A DNA stretch of 5,451 nt from an uncultured Prevotella sp. (GCA_900546345.1 URCI01000084.1:1-5451), one strand, 5' to 3'; positions 1 through 5,378 are shown, counted from the first letter of the stretch. Program-made: numbers and translations. Notes: generated by a model not told the origin, from the sequence alone.

Positions 1-19
1 CATTTGTCTTGCGGGGTTA

Positions 20-63
20 GGGCGGGGATAACCCCCGCCCCTACGGCGGGAGGCTCCCCCGCC
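20..63. repeat. Pair of GC-rich hairpins at the DUF3575 3' end
   Basis: Two adjacent inverted repeats lie just beyond the stop codon of the minus-strand DUF3575-like gene. The first pairs GGGCGGGG (20-27) with CCCCGCCC (33-40) across a 5-nt loop. The second pairs GGCGGG (45-50) with CCCGCC (58-63). The nonamer CCCCCGCCC occurs twice (32-40 and 56-64), so the hairpins share a motif. No T-run follows on the minus strand, so an intrinsic terminator is not clear. The pair could block 3' exonuclease or belong to a dispersed GC-rich intergenic repeat family. The pairing is seen directly; the role is inferred. Confidence 0.6.
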
Positions 64-66
64 CTC

Positions 67-666
67 TCAGAACTTATAGATCAGGTCCACGGCCGCCTTG
101 GGCAGGAGATAGACCCTGTTCTTTCGTGCCACGGGTGAGCCGCAGTGCACACAGTCGTAAACACGGTAGTGAGTCCATGACAAGTCGGCACCAGCCTGCA
201 CGTCAACGCCGAAGCCACTGCCGAGATCCCAGGCATAGCCCGCAAACGAGCCGGCGCCATAGAGATTGCCTTGCATGCGCTGGTGACGGGCGTCGCCAAA
301 CATGCCAAAGTAAAGAAGTCGAAGGTTGGAGAGGTTGTAGTGGATCCACAACGCGTCGAAGCCATAGAAATAGCCGCGCCACGGCGTGCCCGCCGTCCAC
401 TTGCGGGTGTAGAGGTCGAGACTCAGATGACGGTATTTGCGCAGCGCCTTGTCGTCGGTAGGCCACGGACGTAAGCCACCCGTCAACCCTATGGTCCAGG
501 TGCTGTCCACAAGAGTTTCAAAAGTCAGATTGGGAGTGAGCGTGGCAGAGTAGACCACATTATTACTCAGAGAGAAGCGTTGCGCATTCCCCCTCACAGC
601 TACAAAAAGTCCTATCACTATCCCTATTATAGCTTTTCCTTTACATCGTCTCAATACTCGTCTCAT
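67..666 (-). CDS. DUF3575-like outer-membrane protein
   Basis: This encodes a 199-residue exported protein of unknown function. Residues 1-28 look like a Sec signal peptide: a basic start (MRRVLRRCKGK), a hydrophobic stretch (AIIGIVIGLFVAV) and a small-residue site before QRFSL. The rest alternates short amphipathic strands rich in Tyr, Trp and Gly and ends in IYKF; a terminal Phe is typical of outer-membrane beta-barrels. The early NVVYSATLTPNL segment, the YGAGSFAGYAWDL segment and a late C172-V-H-C175-G followed by a LLPKAAVDLIY ending match my recollection of the Bacteroidetes family DUF3575. No enzymatic motif is visible. The first ATG (664-666) directly precedes the signal peptide and has no Shine-Dalgarno site, which is usual in this phylum. 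The gene is monocistronic and divergent from the transpeptidase gene. Family assignment is from memory of the pattern, and DUF3575 function is not established. Confidence 0.78.
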   Translation of the reverse strand: MRRVLRRCKGKAIIGIVIGLFVAVRGNAQRFSLSNNVVYSATLTPNLTFETLVDSTWTIGLTGGLRPWPTDDKALRKYRHLSLDLYTRKWTAGTPWRGYFYGFDALWIHYNLSNLRLLYFGMFGDARHQRMQGNLYGAGSFAGYAWDLGSGFGVDVQAGADLSWTHYRVYDCVHCGSPVARKNRVYLLPKAAVDLIYKF

Positions 667-706
667 ACGCTAGACATTCCGTTATCGGAGTTTCTTTTTA
701 TAATGG

Positions 707-730
707 GCCGCGTTGCATCCTGACCGCGGC
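707..730 (-). other. Small GC hairpin in the DUF3575 gene leader
   Basis: GCCGCG (707-712) is complementary to CGCGGC (725-730) across a 12-nt loop. It would lie in the 5' untranslated region of the minus-strand DUF3575-like mRNA if transcription starts near 749. It stands out as GC-rich within an otherwise AT-rich leader. It could influence translation or transcript stability, or bind a regulator as a dyad. No known riboswitch class is recognisable. Confidence 0.35.
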
Positions 731-755
731 TCTCTTTTAGTCGCATATCTTGGTG

Positions 756-763
756 CAAAGATA
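756..763 (-). promoter_or_regulatory. Bacteroidetes -7 box for the DUF3575 gene
   Basis: On the minus strand this reads TATCTTTG, an exact match to the TAnnTTTG consensus used by the primary sigma factor of Bacteroidetes. No TTTG is found at the expected -33 distance, so this is a half promoter by sequence. A start near 749 would give a leader of roughly 80 nt before the ATG at 666. Confidence 0.5.
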
Positions 764-877
764 ATGTTTTTAGGAAAAGGAATGTATGATAAGTCTAATT
801 TTAACATAAAAAAAATAACTAAAGCCTATGGGTGTGTTATAAAATAAACAGAAAAAACGGCAAAAAGGACGCAACGC

Positions 878-908
878 TTTGCCATGTCCCATACTTCCAC
901 TAACTTTG
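878..908 (+). promoter_or_regulatory. Consensus Bacteroidetes promoter for the transpeptidase gene
   Basis: TTTG at 878-881 (-33 box) and TAACTTTG at 901-908 (-7 box, consensus TAnnTTTG) are separated by 19 nt, the expected geometry for the Bacteroidetes primary sigma factor. Transcription should start near 915. The promoter lies inside the longest version of the transpeptidase reading frame (TTG at 879), so that start would fall upstream of the transcript and can be discarded. This is the best-formed promoter in the window. Confidence 0.78.
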
Positions 909-941
909 CACACACAAATGACTGAGACTGTATCATACAAG

Positions 942-2159
942 ATGAAAATGATTTCAAAGCCCATCCCTACCCTATTGCGACAACTCACCTTGGCAGTGAC
1001 CTTCTGTCTGCTTCTCCCGCAGACACTCCGGGCTGCCGGCAACAACGCTCACTATCAAGGGGTCATCGGGCTCGACGATACCACCGCGCTCACCCTCAAC
1101 CCGGCACTGCAACGCCTCGCGGGACAGCTGCTCCAAGGCAAGCAGGGCAGCATCGTGGCCATAGAACCGGCCACGGGACGCATCCTCTGCCTCTATAGCC
1201 ATGACAAAGTCGACGATGGGGTGAACCGCGCGATCTCGAAGACCTACTCGCCCGGCTCTACCTTCAAGACGGCACAGGCACTGGAGATGCTCAGCGAAGG
1301 AACGCTCACGCCCGAGACTACCTACCCATGCCGACGCGGTTTCTCCTATAAGGGCATACACATCGGCTGCCATCCTCACCGGGCTCCGCTGGCACTCGTG
1401 CAGGCCATCGGACAGAGCTGCAACGCCTATTTCTGTAAGGCCTTCCAGGAGATGATCGATGACCGCGCGACCTACCTCACAAAATACCGCGCCATCAACC
1501 GATGGGCTCGCTACATGCACAGCTTTGGACTCGGACGACCGCTCGGCGTGGACATCCCCAACGAGGTGGGCGGCTGCATACCGGACTCGGCTTACCTCAA
1601 CCGCCGGCACCACAACTGGGACGGCACGACGATCATGTGGGTCGGCATGGGACAAGGAGAGGTCTCCACTACCCCACTCCAGCTCTGCAACCTCGCGGCT
1701 GTCATCGCCAACAGGGGATGGTACGTCACGCCTCATATCCACAAGACTTCTGAGACCCATCAGCAATATACCGAGCACCACACGTCGCTGGCCACGCGCG
1801 AGGCGATCCGCACGGTGGTACTGGGCATGAGGGCGGCCGTGACAGGAGGGACGGCGGAGAGCATCAACACGCCGCTCTACAAGATATGTGGGAAGACGGG
1901 AACAGCAGAGAACGAGGGCAAGGACCACTCCATCTTCATGGGATTCGCACCCATGGAGCATCCGAAGATTGCCATCAGCGTGTATGTCGAGAATGGTGGA
2001 TTCGGTGCTGACCTTGCCGCTCCACTTGCCGCACTGATGATCGAACAGGCGGTGAAAGGTCATCTCTCCCCTGCTTCACAAAAAAAGGCAAAGCAGTGGA
2101 AAGCTAAAAACGTGAAAATCACACCGGTGAAAGTGGAAGTGAGGTTTGACGAGCTGTAG
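942..2159 (+). CDS. Secreted stand-alone penicillin-binding transpeptidase (PBP2-like)
   Basis: This encodes a 405-residue D,D-transpeptidase expected to cross-link peptidoglycan stem peptides in the periplasm via an acyl-enzyme at an active-site serine. Residues 1-31 form a Sec signal or anchor (MKMISK, then LTLAVTFCLLLP, then a small-residue site at TLRA-AG). The domain begins at GSIVAIEPATGRIL (69-82) and has all three catalytic motifs: S106-T-F-K109, S159-C-N161 and K318-T-G320. The YPC...IGCHPH segment (129-146) and MGQGEVSTTPLQLCNLAAVIANRG (236-259) resemble the transpeptidase domain of Bacteroidetes PBP2/MrdA. Unlike PBP2 (about 600 residues), there is no pedestal/dimerisation domain; only some 37 residues separate the signal from the domain. 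A Lys-rich tail follows (381-398). The start at 942 is chosen because the promoter puts the 5' end near 915; ATG 918 would be almost leaderless and ATG 948 is also possible. The family is clear; its non-redundant role is unknown. Confidence 0.9.
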   Translation: MKMISKPIPTLLRQLTLAVTFCLLLPQTLRAAGNNAHYQGVIGLDDTTALTLNPALQRLAGQLLQGKQGSIVAIEPATGRILCLYSHDKVDDGVNRAISKTYSPGSTFKTAQALEMLSEGTLTPETTYPCRRGFSYKGIHIGCHPHRAPLALVQAIGQSCNAYFCKAFQEMIDDRATYLTKYRAINRWARYMHSFGLGRPLGVDIPNEVGGCIPDSAYLNRRHHNWDGTTIMWVGMGQGEVSTTPLQLCNLAAVIANRGWYVTPHIHKTSETHQQYTEHHTSLATREAIRTVVLGMRAAVTGGTAESINTPLYKICGKTGTAENEGKDHSIFMGFAPMEHPKIAISVYVENGGFGADLAAPLAALMIEQAVKGHLSPASQKKAKQWKAKNVKITPVKVEVRFDEL

Positions 2160-2160
2160 A

Positions 2161-2323
2161 AGCCTCACCCCCAACAGAGCCTCACCCCCAACCCCTCTCC
2201 AAAGGGAGAGGGGAGTAGTTACCTTCAAGGGATGGAATAGCCCAAATAATTGTTTATCACTCATTTTACTCCCCTCTCCCCTTGGAGAGGGGTTGGGGGT
2301 GAGGCTCTGTTGGGGGTGAGGCT
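2161..2323. repeat. 57-bp near-perfect inverted repeat between convergent genes
   Basis: The arms 2161-2217 and 2267-2323 are reverse complements over 57 bp with one mismatch, separated by 49 nt. Each arm contains its own 9-bp hairpin: CCCCTCTCC (2192-2200) with GGAGAGGGG (2205-2213), and CCCCTCTCC (2271-2279) with GGAGAGGGG (2284-2292), each with a 4-nt loop. The locus can therefore form either one long duplex or two local hairpins. The left arm starts one base after the transpeptidase stop, and the NlpC/P60 stop lies just to the right, so the element probably ends or insulates both transcripts. There is no U-tract. No transposase or clear target-site duplication is present. I recall the CCTCACCCCCAACCCC core as a common dispersed Bacteroidetes intergenic repeat. 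Confidence 0.9.
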
Positions 2324-2340
2324 CTGTTGGGGGTGAGGCT
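2292..2340. repeat. Direct repeats of a 17-bp unit, three copies
   Basis: The unit GTTGGGGGTGAGGCTCT occurs at 2292-2308 and 2309-2325, with a third copy at 2326-2340 matching for its first 15 bases. The same unit occurs in reverse complement in the left arm of the long inverted repeat: about 2176-2192 and, lacking two bases, 2161-2175. The copy number therefore differs between arms (two left, three right), as expected from slippage or unequal copying. The array ends about 12 bp before the stop codon of the NlpC/P60 gene. Confidence 0.88.
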
Positions 2341-2351
2341 GCTGGTGAGTC

Positions 2352-2909
2352 TTAATTATTTAGTATTCTTCTTGCACCCTGATAGCGGTTGTCGTAATAG
2401 TTCTCGTTGATGTCGGAGATCGTGATGCCGTTGGAGCAAGAGGCGTGGATGAACTTGAAGTCGCCGTTGCCCTCCACCTCGGCAACGATGCCTACGTGGT
2501 TGATGCGGGAAGAAGAACCGAAAAACACCAGGTCGCCCACATGCACGTCGTCACGGTCGTTGATGGCCAAGCCCTCGCGCCACTGATCACGGCTGCTGCG
2601 TCCCAAGCGGATGTTGAGCGCCTTATACACAAAACTGGTGAAACCAGAGCAGTCAAAAGCGTAAGGACCCATGCTGCCACGGCGATAAGGTCGGCCGATA
2701 TAGTCCTTGGCCTTGTCGATGATCTGCGAACCCGTCACGTTGAACAGGGCTTCCAACTCGGAATTCTCCATCTCGTCGGGCATGATATAAGGAATCATTT
2801 CCTCTGTGTCTGCTGAGCTGTTCTCAGGTGTGTTGTTGCCGGCAAAGACTGGGGTGACCGCAAAGGCCACGAACATGGAAGCGATGGTGACGAGTTTCTT
2901 GATATGCAT
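2352..2909 (-). CDS. Exported NlpC/P60-family cysteine peptidase
   Basis: This encodes a 185-residue cell-wall hydrolase predicted to cut peptide bonds in peptidoglycan stem peptides, typically gamma-D-Glu to diamino acid. A Sec signal peptide spans 1-23 (MHIKK, hydrophobic core, PVFA-G). An acidic, Ser/Thr-rich linker follows to about residue 50. The catalytic domain runs from about 58 to 182: it opens with IIDKAKDYIGRPYRRGS and has the nucleophile Cys87 in FDCSGF, His138 in NHVGIV and a third polar residue, His155, in FIHASCS. GDLVFF before the first His is also typical. There is no SH3b, LysM or other targeting domain, so this is a minimal single-domain enzyme. The ATG at 2907-2909 has a strong AAGGAG site 8 nt upstream. 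It converges on the transpeptidase gene, which makes the cross-links that hydrolases of this class help remodel. The exact substrate is inferred from the family. Confidence 0.93.
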   Translation of the reverse strand: MHIKKLVTIASMFVAFAVTPVFAGNNTPENSSADTEEMIPYIMPDEMENSELEALFNVTGSQIIDKAKDYIGRPYRRGSMGPYAFDCSGFTSFVYKALNIRLGRSSRDQWREGLAINDRDDVHVGDLVFFGSSSRINHVGIVAEVEGNGDFKFIHASCSNGITISDINENYYDNRYQGARRILNN

Positions 2910-2917
2910 TGGGCTTT

Positions 2918-2923
2918 CTCCTT
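2918..2923 (-). promoter_or_regulatory. Strong Shine-Dalgarno site of the NlpC/P60 gene
   Basis: On the minus strand AAGGAG ends 8 nt before the ATG at 2909. It fixes the start codon and is unusual here: the other three protein genes have no recognisable Shine-Dalgarno sequence, in line with the general Bacteroidetes habit. Confidence 0.8.
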
Positions 2924-3023
2924 TTTATATATAGTGTTTGAAATGAATAATCGTATTGCTTCATCAGTCCCCCTAAAACGCGCAAGTTGCACAAAAAGAA
3001 CTGATTGGTTTTTAATTCTGATA

Positions 3024-3054
3024 CAAAAATAAGAAAAAAAAGCGAGAAAAGAAA
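3024..3054 (-). promoter_or_regulatory. Candidate promoter of the NlpC/P60 gene
   Basis: On the minus strand TATTTTTG (3024-3031) matches the TAnnTTTG -7 consensus. A TTTC at 3051-3054, one base off TTTG, lies 19 nt upstream at the correct -33 distance. The predicted start near 3017 gives a leader of about 110 nt. The region is A/T-rich, so a chance match is possible. Confidence 0.45.
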
Positions 3055-3120
3055 ATCGACGTTTACACTCTTTTGCACGAAAACGCTTAAATGTGCAGAT
3101 GAGCCGATCGCCTCTTATTT

Positions 3121-3143
3121 GACCTATATCAATCATTTAGGTC
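3121..3143. promoter_or_regulatory. Dyad GACCTA-N11-TAGGTC, possible operator
   Basis: GACCTA (3121-3126) and TAGGTC (3138-3143) form a perfect 6-bp inverted repeat with an 11-nt spacer, in the AT-rich region between the divergent NlpC/P60 and xylE-like genes. It lies about 140 bp upstream of the xylE -7 box and about 70 bp upstream of the NlpC one. The geometry suits a dimeric transcription factor, but a 6-bp dyad can occur by chance and no regulator gene is in the window. Confidence 0.3.
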
Positions 3144-3283
3144 CGTATTTCTCCTATACTCCCCATTTATTGTTCTTGTTTTCCTTAAAGTCTTTTTGCG
3201 GTTTTTAACAAGGACATACCTACATGAAACATTTGATACGCAATTAAGTAACATCACGTAAATGATAATTGCAGTAAAAAGAG

Positions 3284-3291
3284 TATCTTTG
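3284..3291 (+). promoter_or_regulatory. Bacteroidetes -7 box for the xylE-like gene
   Basis: TATCTTTG matches the TAnnTTTG consensus exactly. No TTTG is present at the -33 distance, which may point to activator-dependent transcription, as would be plausible for a sugar-inducible transporter. Expected transcription start is near 3298, giving a leader of about 35 nt. The A-rich leader has no Shine-Dalgarno site. Confidence 0.6.
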
Positions 3292-3332
3292 CACCAAACA
3301 AATATAAAACAATAACTAAACAAACCTAAGTA

Positions 3333-4805
3333 ATGGAAAAACAATCACAACAAGGGGGCAGCCGCTCCTACCTCATCAGCATCGTCATGGTGGCGGTACT
3401 CGGCGGTCTGCTCTTCGGTTACGACACCGCTGTGATCAGTGGCGCCGAGAAAGGCCTGCAGGCGTTCTTCAAGGGCGCACAGGACTTTGAGTACAACGAT
3501 TTTCTTCACGGCTTCACCTCGTCGAGTGCGCTCATCGGATGCATCATCGGCTCAGGCCTCTCCGGACTCTTTGCCTCGCGCTTCGGCCGTAAGCGCTCAC
3601 TGATCTTCGCCGGCATCTGCTTCTTCCTCTCGGCATGGGGCTCGATGACGCCGGAGACGTTCGGCCTCCTACCCTACGGCAAGCCGACATGGACGCTGCT
3701 CGTCGTCTTTAACCTCTATCGCATCCTCGGTGGCATCGGCGTGGGCATGGCATCGGCCATCTGCCCGATGTATATCGGCGAGGTGGCACCCTCACGCATC
3801 CGTGGCATGCTCGTGAGCTGGAACCAGTTCGCCATCATCTTCGGCCAGCTCGTGGTCTACTTCGTCAACTTCCTCATCCTCGGCTCTCACGCCAATCCTG
3901 TCTACGACGCGGCAGGCGCCATCGCCAACCTCGCCGACTGCGAGTGGACGATCACAACAGGATGGCGTTATATGTTCGGTAGCGAGATGGTGCCGGCCGG
4001 ACTCTTCGCCCTGCTGATCTGCTTCGTGCCAGAGACGCCACGCTATCTCGTCATGGTCGGACAGGATCAGAAAGCACTCTCGATCCTCACACATATCAAT
4101 GGCAGCAGTGAGGCACAGACCATCCTACAGGACATCAAGGCCACCATCACCACCAAGACGGAGCGCTTGCTGACCTATGGCTGGATGTGTATCTTCGTGG
4201 GTATCATGCTCAGCGTTTTCCAACAGATCGTAGGCATCAACGCCGTGCTCTATTACGCACCCCGCATCTTCCAGGACATGGGCATGCAAAGCCCGATGGT
4301 GCAGACCGTGATCATGGGTGTGGTCAACATCTCGTTCACCCTCGTCGCCGTGTTCACCGTGGAGAAGGTGGGCCGAAAGCCCTTGCTCATCTGGGGCTCT
4401 ATCGGCATGGCCATCGGTGCCTTTGGCGTGGCGCTGACCTTCGGCAATGCCTCGCTGAGCATCGTCACAATGTTGAGTATCATGGTCTACTCCGCCAGCT
4501 TCATGTTCTCCTGGGGCCCGATCTGCTGGGTGCTCATCGCCGAGATCTTCCCCAACACGATCCGCGGCGCTGCCGTCGCCATCGCCGTGGCCTTCCAGTG
4601 GATCTTCAACTTCCTGGTGAGCTCGTCGTTCGTACCGATGTTCAACATGCATCTGCAGGCCGGCGACAACTTTGGCCATTGGTTCACCTACGGCTTCTAC
4701 GGTGTGATGTGTGTTCTCGCCGCCCTCTTCGTCTGGCGTCTCGTACCTGAGACCAAGGGCAAGACCCTCGAGGATATGACCAAACTGTGGAAAAACAGGA
4801 AGTAA
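3333..4805 (+). CDS. xylE: XylE-type sugar:H+ symporter (MFS sugar porter)
   Basis: This encodes a 490-residue inner-membrane transporter with twelve predicted helices, expected to import D-xylose or a similar sugar with a proton. Sugar-porter signatures appear in order: GGLLFGYDTAVISG (24-37), RFGRKRS (83-89), YRILGGIGVGMAS with PMYIGEVAPSRIRG (129-158), PETPRYL (233-239), QQIVGINAVLYYAP (297-310), VGRKPL (346-351), WGPICWVLIAEIFPNTIRG (394-412) and VPETKGKTLED (471-481). Residues aligning with the XylE proton and sugar sites are present: Asp31, Arg130, Gln172, Gln297, Gln298, Asn303, Trp394 and Gln422. Length matches E. coli XylE (491). The loop between helices 5 and 6 (183-209) is about 15 residues longer than I recall for E. 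coli. The gene stands alone; no xylose isomerase or kinase gene is in the window. It could transport glucose or another pentose, so the symbol reflects homology only. Confidence 0.92.
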   Translation: MEKQSQQGGSRSYLISIVMVAVLGGLLFGYDTAVISGAEKGLQAFFKGAQDFEYNDFLHGFTSSSALIGCIIGSGLSGLFASRFGRKRSLIFAGICFFLSAWGSMTPETFGLLPYGKPTWTLLVVFNLYRILGGIGVGMASAICPMYIGEVAPSRIRGMLVSWNQFAIIFGQLVVYFVNFLILGSHANPVYDAAGAIANLADCEWTITTGWRYMFGSEMVPAGLFALLICFVPETPRYLVMVGQDQKALSILTHINGSSEAQTILQDIKATITTKTERLLTYGWMCIFVGIMLSVFQQIVGINAVLYYAPRIFQDMGMQSPMVQTVIMGVVNISFTLVAVFTVEKVGRKPLLIWGSIGMAIGAFGVALTFGNASLSIVTMLSIMVYSASFMFSWGPICWVLIAEIFPNTIRGAAVAIAVAFQWIFNFLVSSSFVPMFNMHLQAGDNFGHWFTYGFYGVMCVLAALFVWRLVPETKGKTLEDMTKLWKNRK

Positions 4806-4806
4806 A

Positions 4807-4888
4807 GGCGCCGTAAAGGCCCCGCACTGCCCCCGATAGGCGCCGCACAGCCCCCGTTAGGCCCCGCACAGCCCCCGATAGGCCCCGC
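4807..4888. repeat. Tandem array of a 21-bp GC-rich unit
   Basis: Three full copies, 4818-4838, 4839-4859 and 4860-4880, share the pattern GGCSCCGCACWGCCCCCGWTA, preceded by a partial copy (from 4807, two bases past the xylE stop) and followed by one (4881-4888). The copies differ only at unit positions 4, 11 and 19. A 21-bp period preserves reading frame; in the xylE frame the units would read GPALPPI, GAAQPPL and GPAQPPI, but the xylE TAA precedes them. The few differences all fall at codon positions 1 or 2 in that frame, so they give no sign of protein-level selection. A slippage-generated 3' UTR array is the simplest reading. Confidence 0.9.
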
Positions 4889-4915
4889 GTCCAAATGGTT
4901 CGCACGGTTCTGTAT

Positions 4916-4934
4916 GCAGCTGTTAAGCAGCTGC
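4916..4934. repeat. 7-bp hairpin downstream of the xylE array
   Basis: GCAGCTG (4916-4922) pairs perfectly with CAGCTGC (4928-4934) around the 5-nt loop TTAAG. It lies about 110 nt beyond the xylE stop. No T-run follows on either strand, so it is not a classical intrinsic terminator. It could cap the 3' end after exonuclease trimming. Confidence 0.5.
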
Positions 4935-5109
4935 GCCGTGCCTCCCCGCCATGCTGCCCTACTGTTGAGGAAACTGACAATTTTCGGGCGCTGAGAATGC
5001 GATTTTCGGAAGCAACCCCTCCCCTGCCCGCGATTTCGTGCATTTCGGGCACGGATGCATAAGCCGCTGTGCATCAGACACAAACGAAGCTCACGCAACC
5101 GCAATAACG

Positions 5110-5170
5110 CAAAAACGGTACGCCGACCCCGGATTTCCATTGAAAATCCAGAGTCAGCGTACCGTTTTTG
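5110..5170 (-). repeat. 61-nt hairpin, fully paired as minus-strand RNA
   Basis: The outer 14 bases pair perfectly (5110-5123 with 5157-5170). The inner part continues as 5124-5138 against 5142-5156. On the plus strand the inner stem has four C/A mismatches, but in minus-strand RNA each becomes a U-G wobble, giving an unbroken stem of about 29 bp with a 3-nt loop. The outer stem ends in A5 on one side and T5 on the other, so on either strand a GC-containing stem is followed by a short U-tract. This suits a bidirectional terminator between the convergent xylE and tRNA-Glu genes, though the stem is long for that and lies about 300 nt past xylE and 210 nt past the tRNA. A small mobile repeat or structured RNA is an alternative. 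Confidence 0.85.
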
Positions 5171-5178
5171 TTGCTCTT

Positions 5179-5273
5179 CTCAGTGCTTTCTGCGCGCCAT
5201 CTCGATTGATTGTGCGCATCATCTCCGTGCTTTGATCCCCTCAGCTCACTGTTTTCTCAACGCCATCTCAGTG
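5179..5273. repeat. Degenerate direct repeat, two copies about 66 bp apart
   Basis: Segments starting at 5179 and 5245 align without gaps over roughly 29 bases, sharing CTCA, TTTCT and CGCCATCTC, with about a quarter of positions differing. A weaker CATCTC...GTGCTTT echo lies between them at about 5219-5233. This looks like decayed duplicated intergenic sequence and has no known function. Confidence 0.35.
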
Positions 5274-5378
5274 ATTTTCCGACGTCAAATCAGAAAAAGG
5301 CAAGAAAGCGCTCATGGGTCTTCTCCTGGAATGAAAGTGCACAGAGAAGAACTTCTGTAAATAATTTTATGGGGAAAG

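Larger units (their letters stand above)
4806..5378. other. Gene-free region between xylE and tRNA-Glu
   Basis: These 573 bases contain no reading frame with a credible start, family motif or codon pattern. The short open frames here overlap tandem or inverted repeats and resemble nothing I recognise. The region holds a 21-bp tandem array, a short hairpin, a 61-nt hairpin and a pair of degenerate repeats, listed separately. No TAnnTTTG promoter was found on either strand near the 61-nt hairpin. Confidence 0.7.

Noticed and set aside
126..461. Plus-strand open frame opposite the DUF3575 gene
   Set aside because: It has an Arg/Ser/His-rich low-complexity translation with no motif, and is antisense to a gene with a good signal peptide and barrel ending.
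972..2063. 363-residue open frame antisense to the transpeptidase gene
   Set aside because: Its Arg/Val/His-rich translation has no domain, and it lies wholly opposite an intact gene with all catalytic motifs. Long antisense frames are expected opposite GC-rich codon-biased genes.
879..2159. TTG start at 879 for the transpeptidase
   Set aside because: The -33 and -7 promoter boxes lie at 878-908, so the TTG would not be transcribed, and the extra residues would bury the signal peptide.
2161..2323. Insertion sequence or MITE with terminal inverted repeats
   Set aside because: The arms are long relative to the 49-nt core, there is no transposase, and the flanks (ending GTAGA on the left, starting CTCTG on the right) show no target-site duplication. 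A mobile origin is not excluded.
4125..4679. 184-residue His/Asp/Glu-rich open frame antisense to xylE
   Set aside because: The composition is the mirror of membrane-protein codons (GAT, CAT and GAG opposite ATC, ATG and CTC). There is no promoter or homology, and xylE is clearly the real gene.
4807..4888. CRISPR array
   Set aside because: The 21-bp units are directly adjacent with no unique spacers, and no cas genes are present.
4697..5140. Minus-strand frame with GPIGGCA-type heptad repeats
   Set aside because: The repetition is simply the 21-bp array read on the other strand. No ribosome site or promoter was seen, and the rest of the frame resembles no protein I know.
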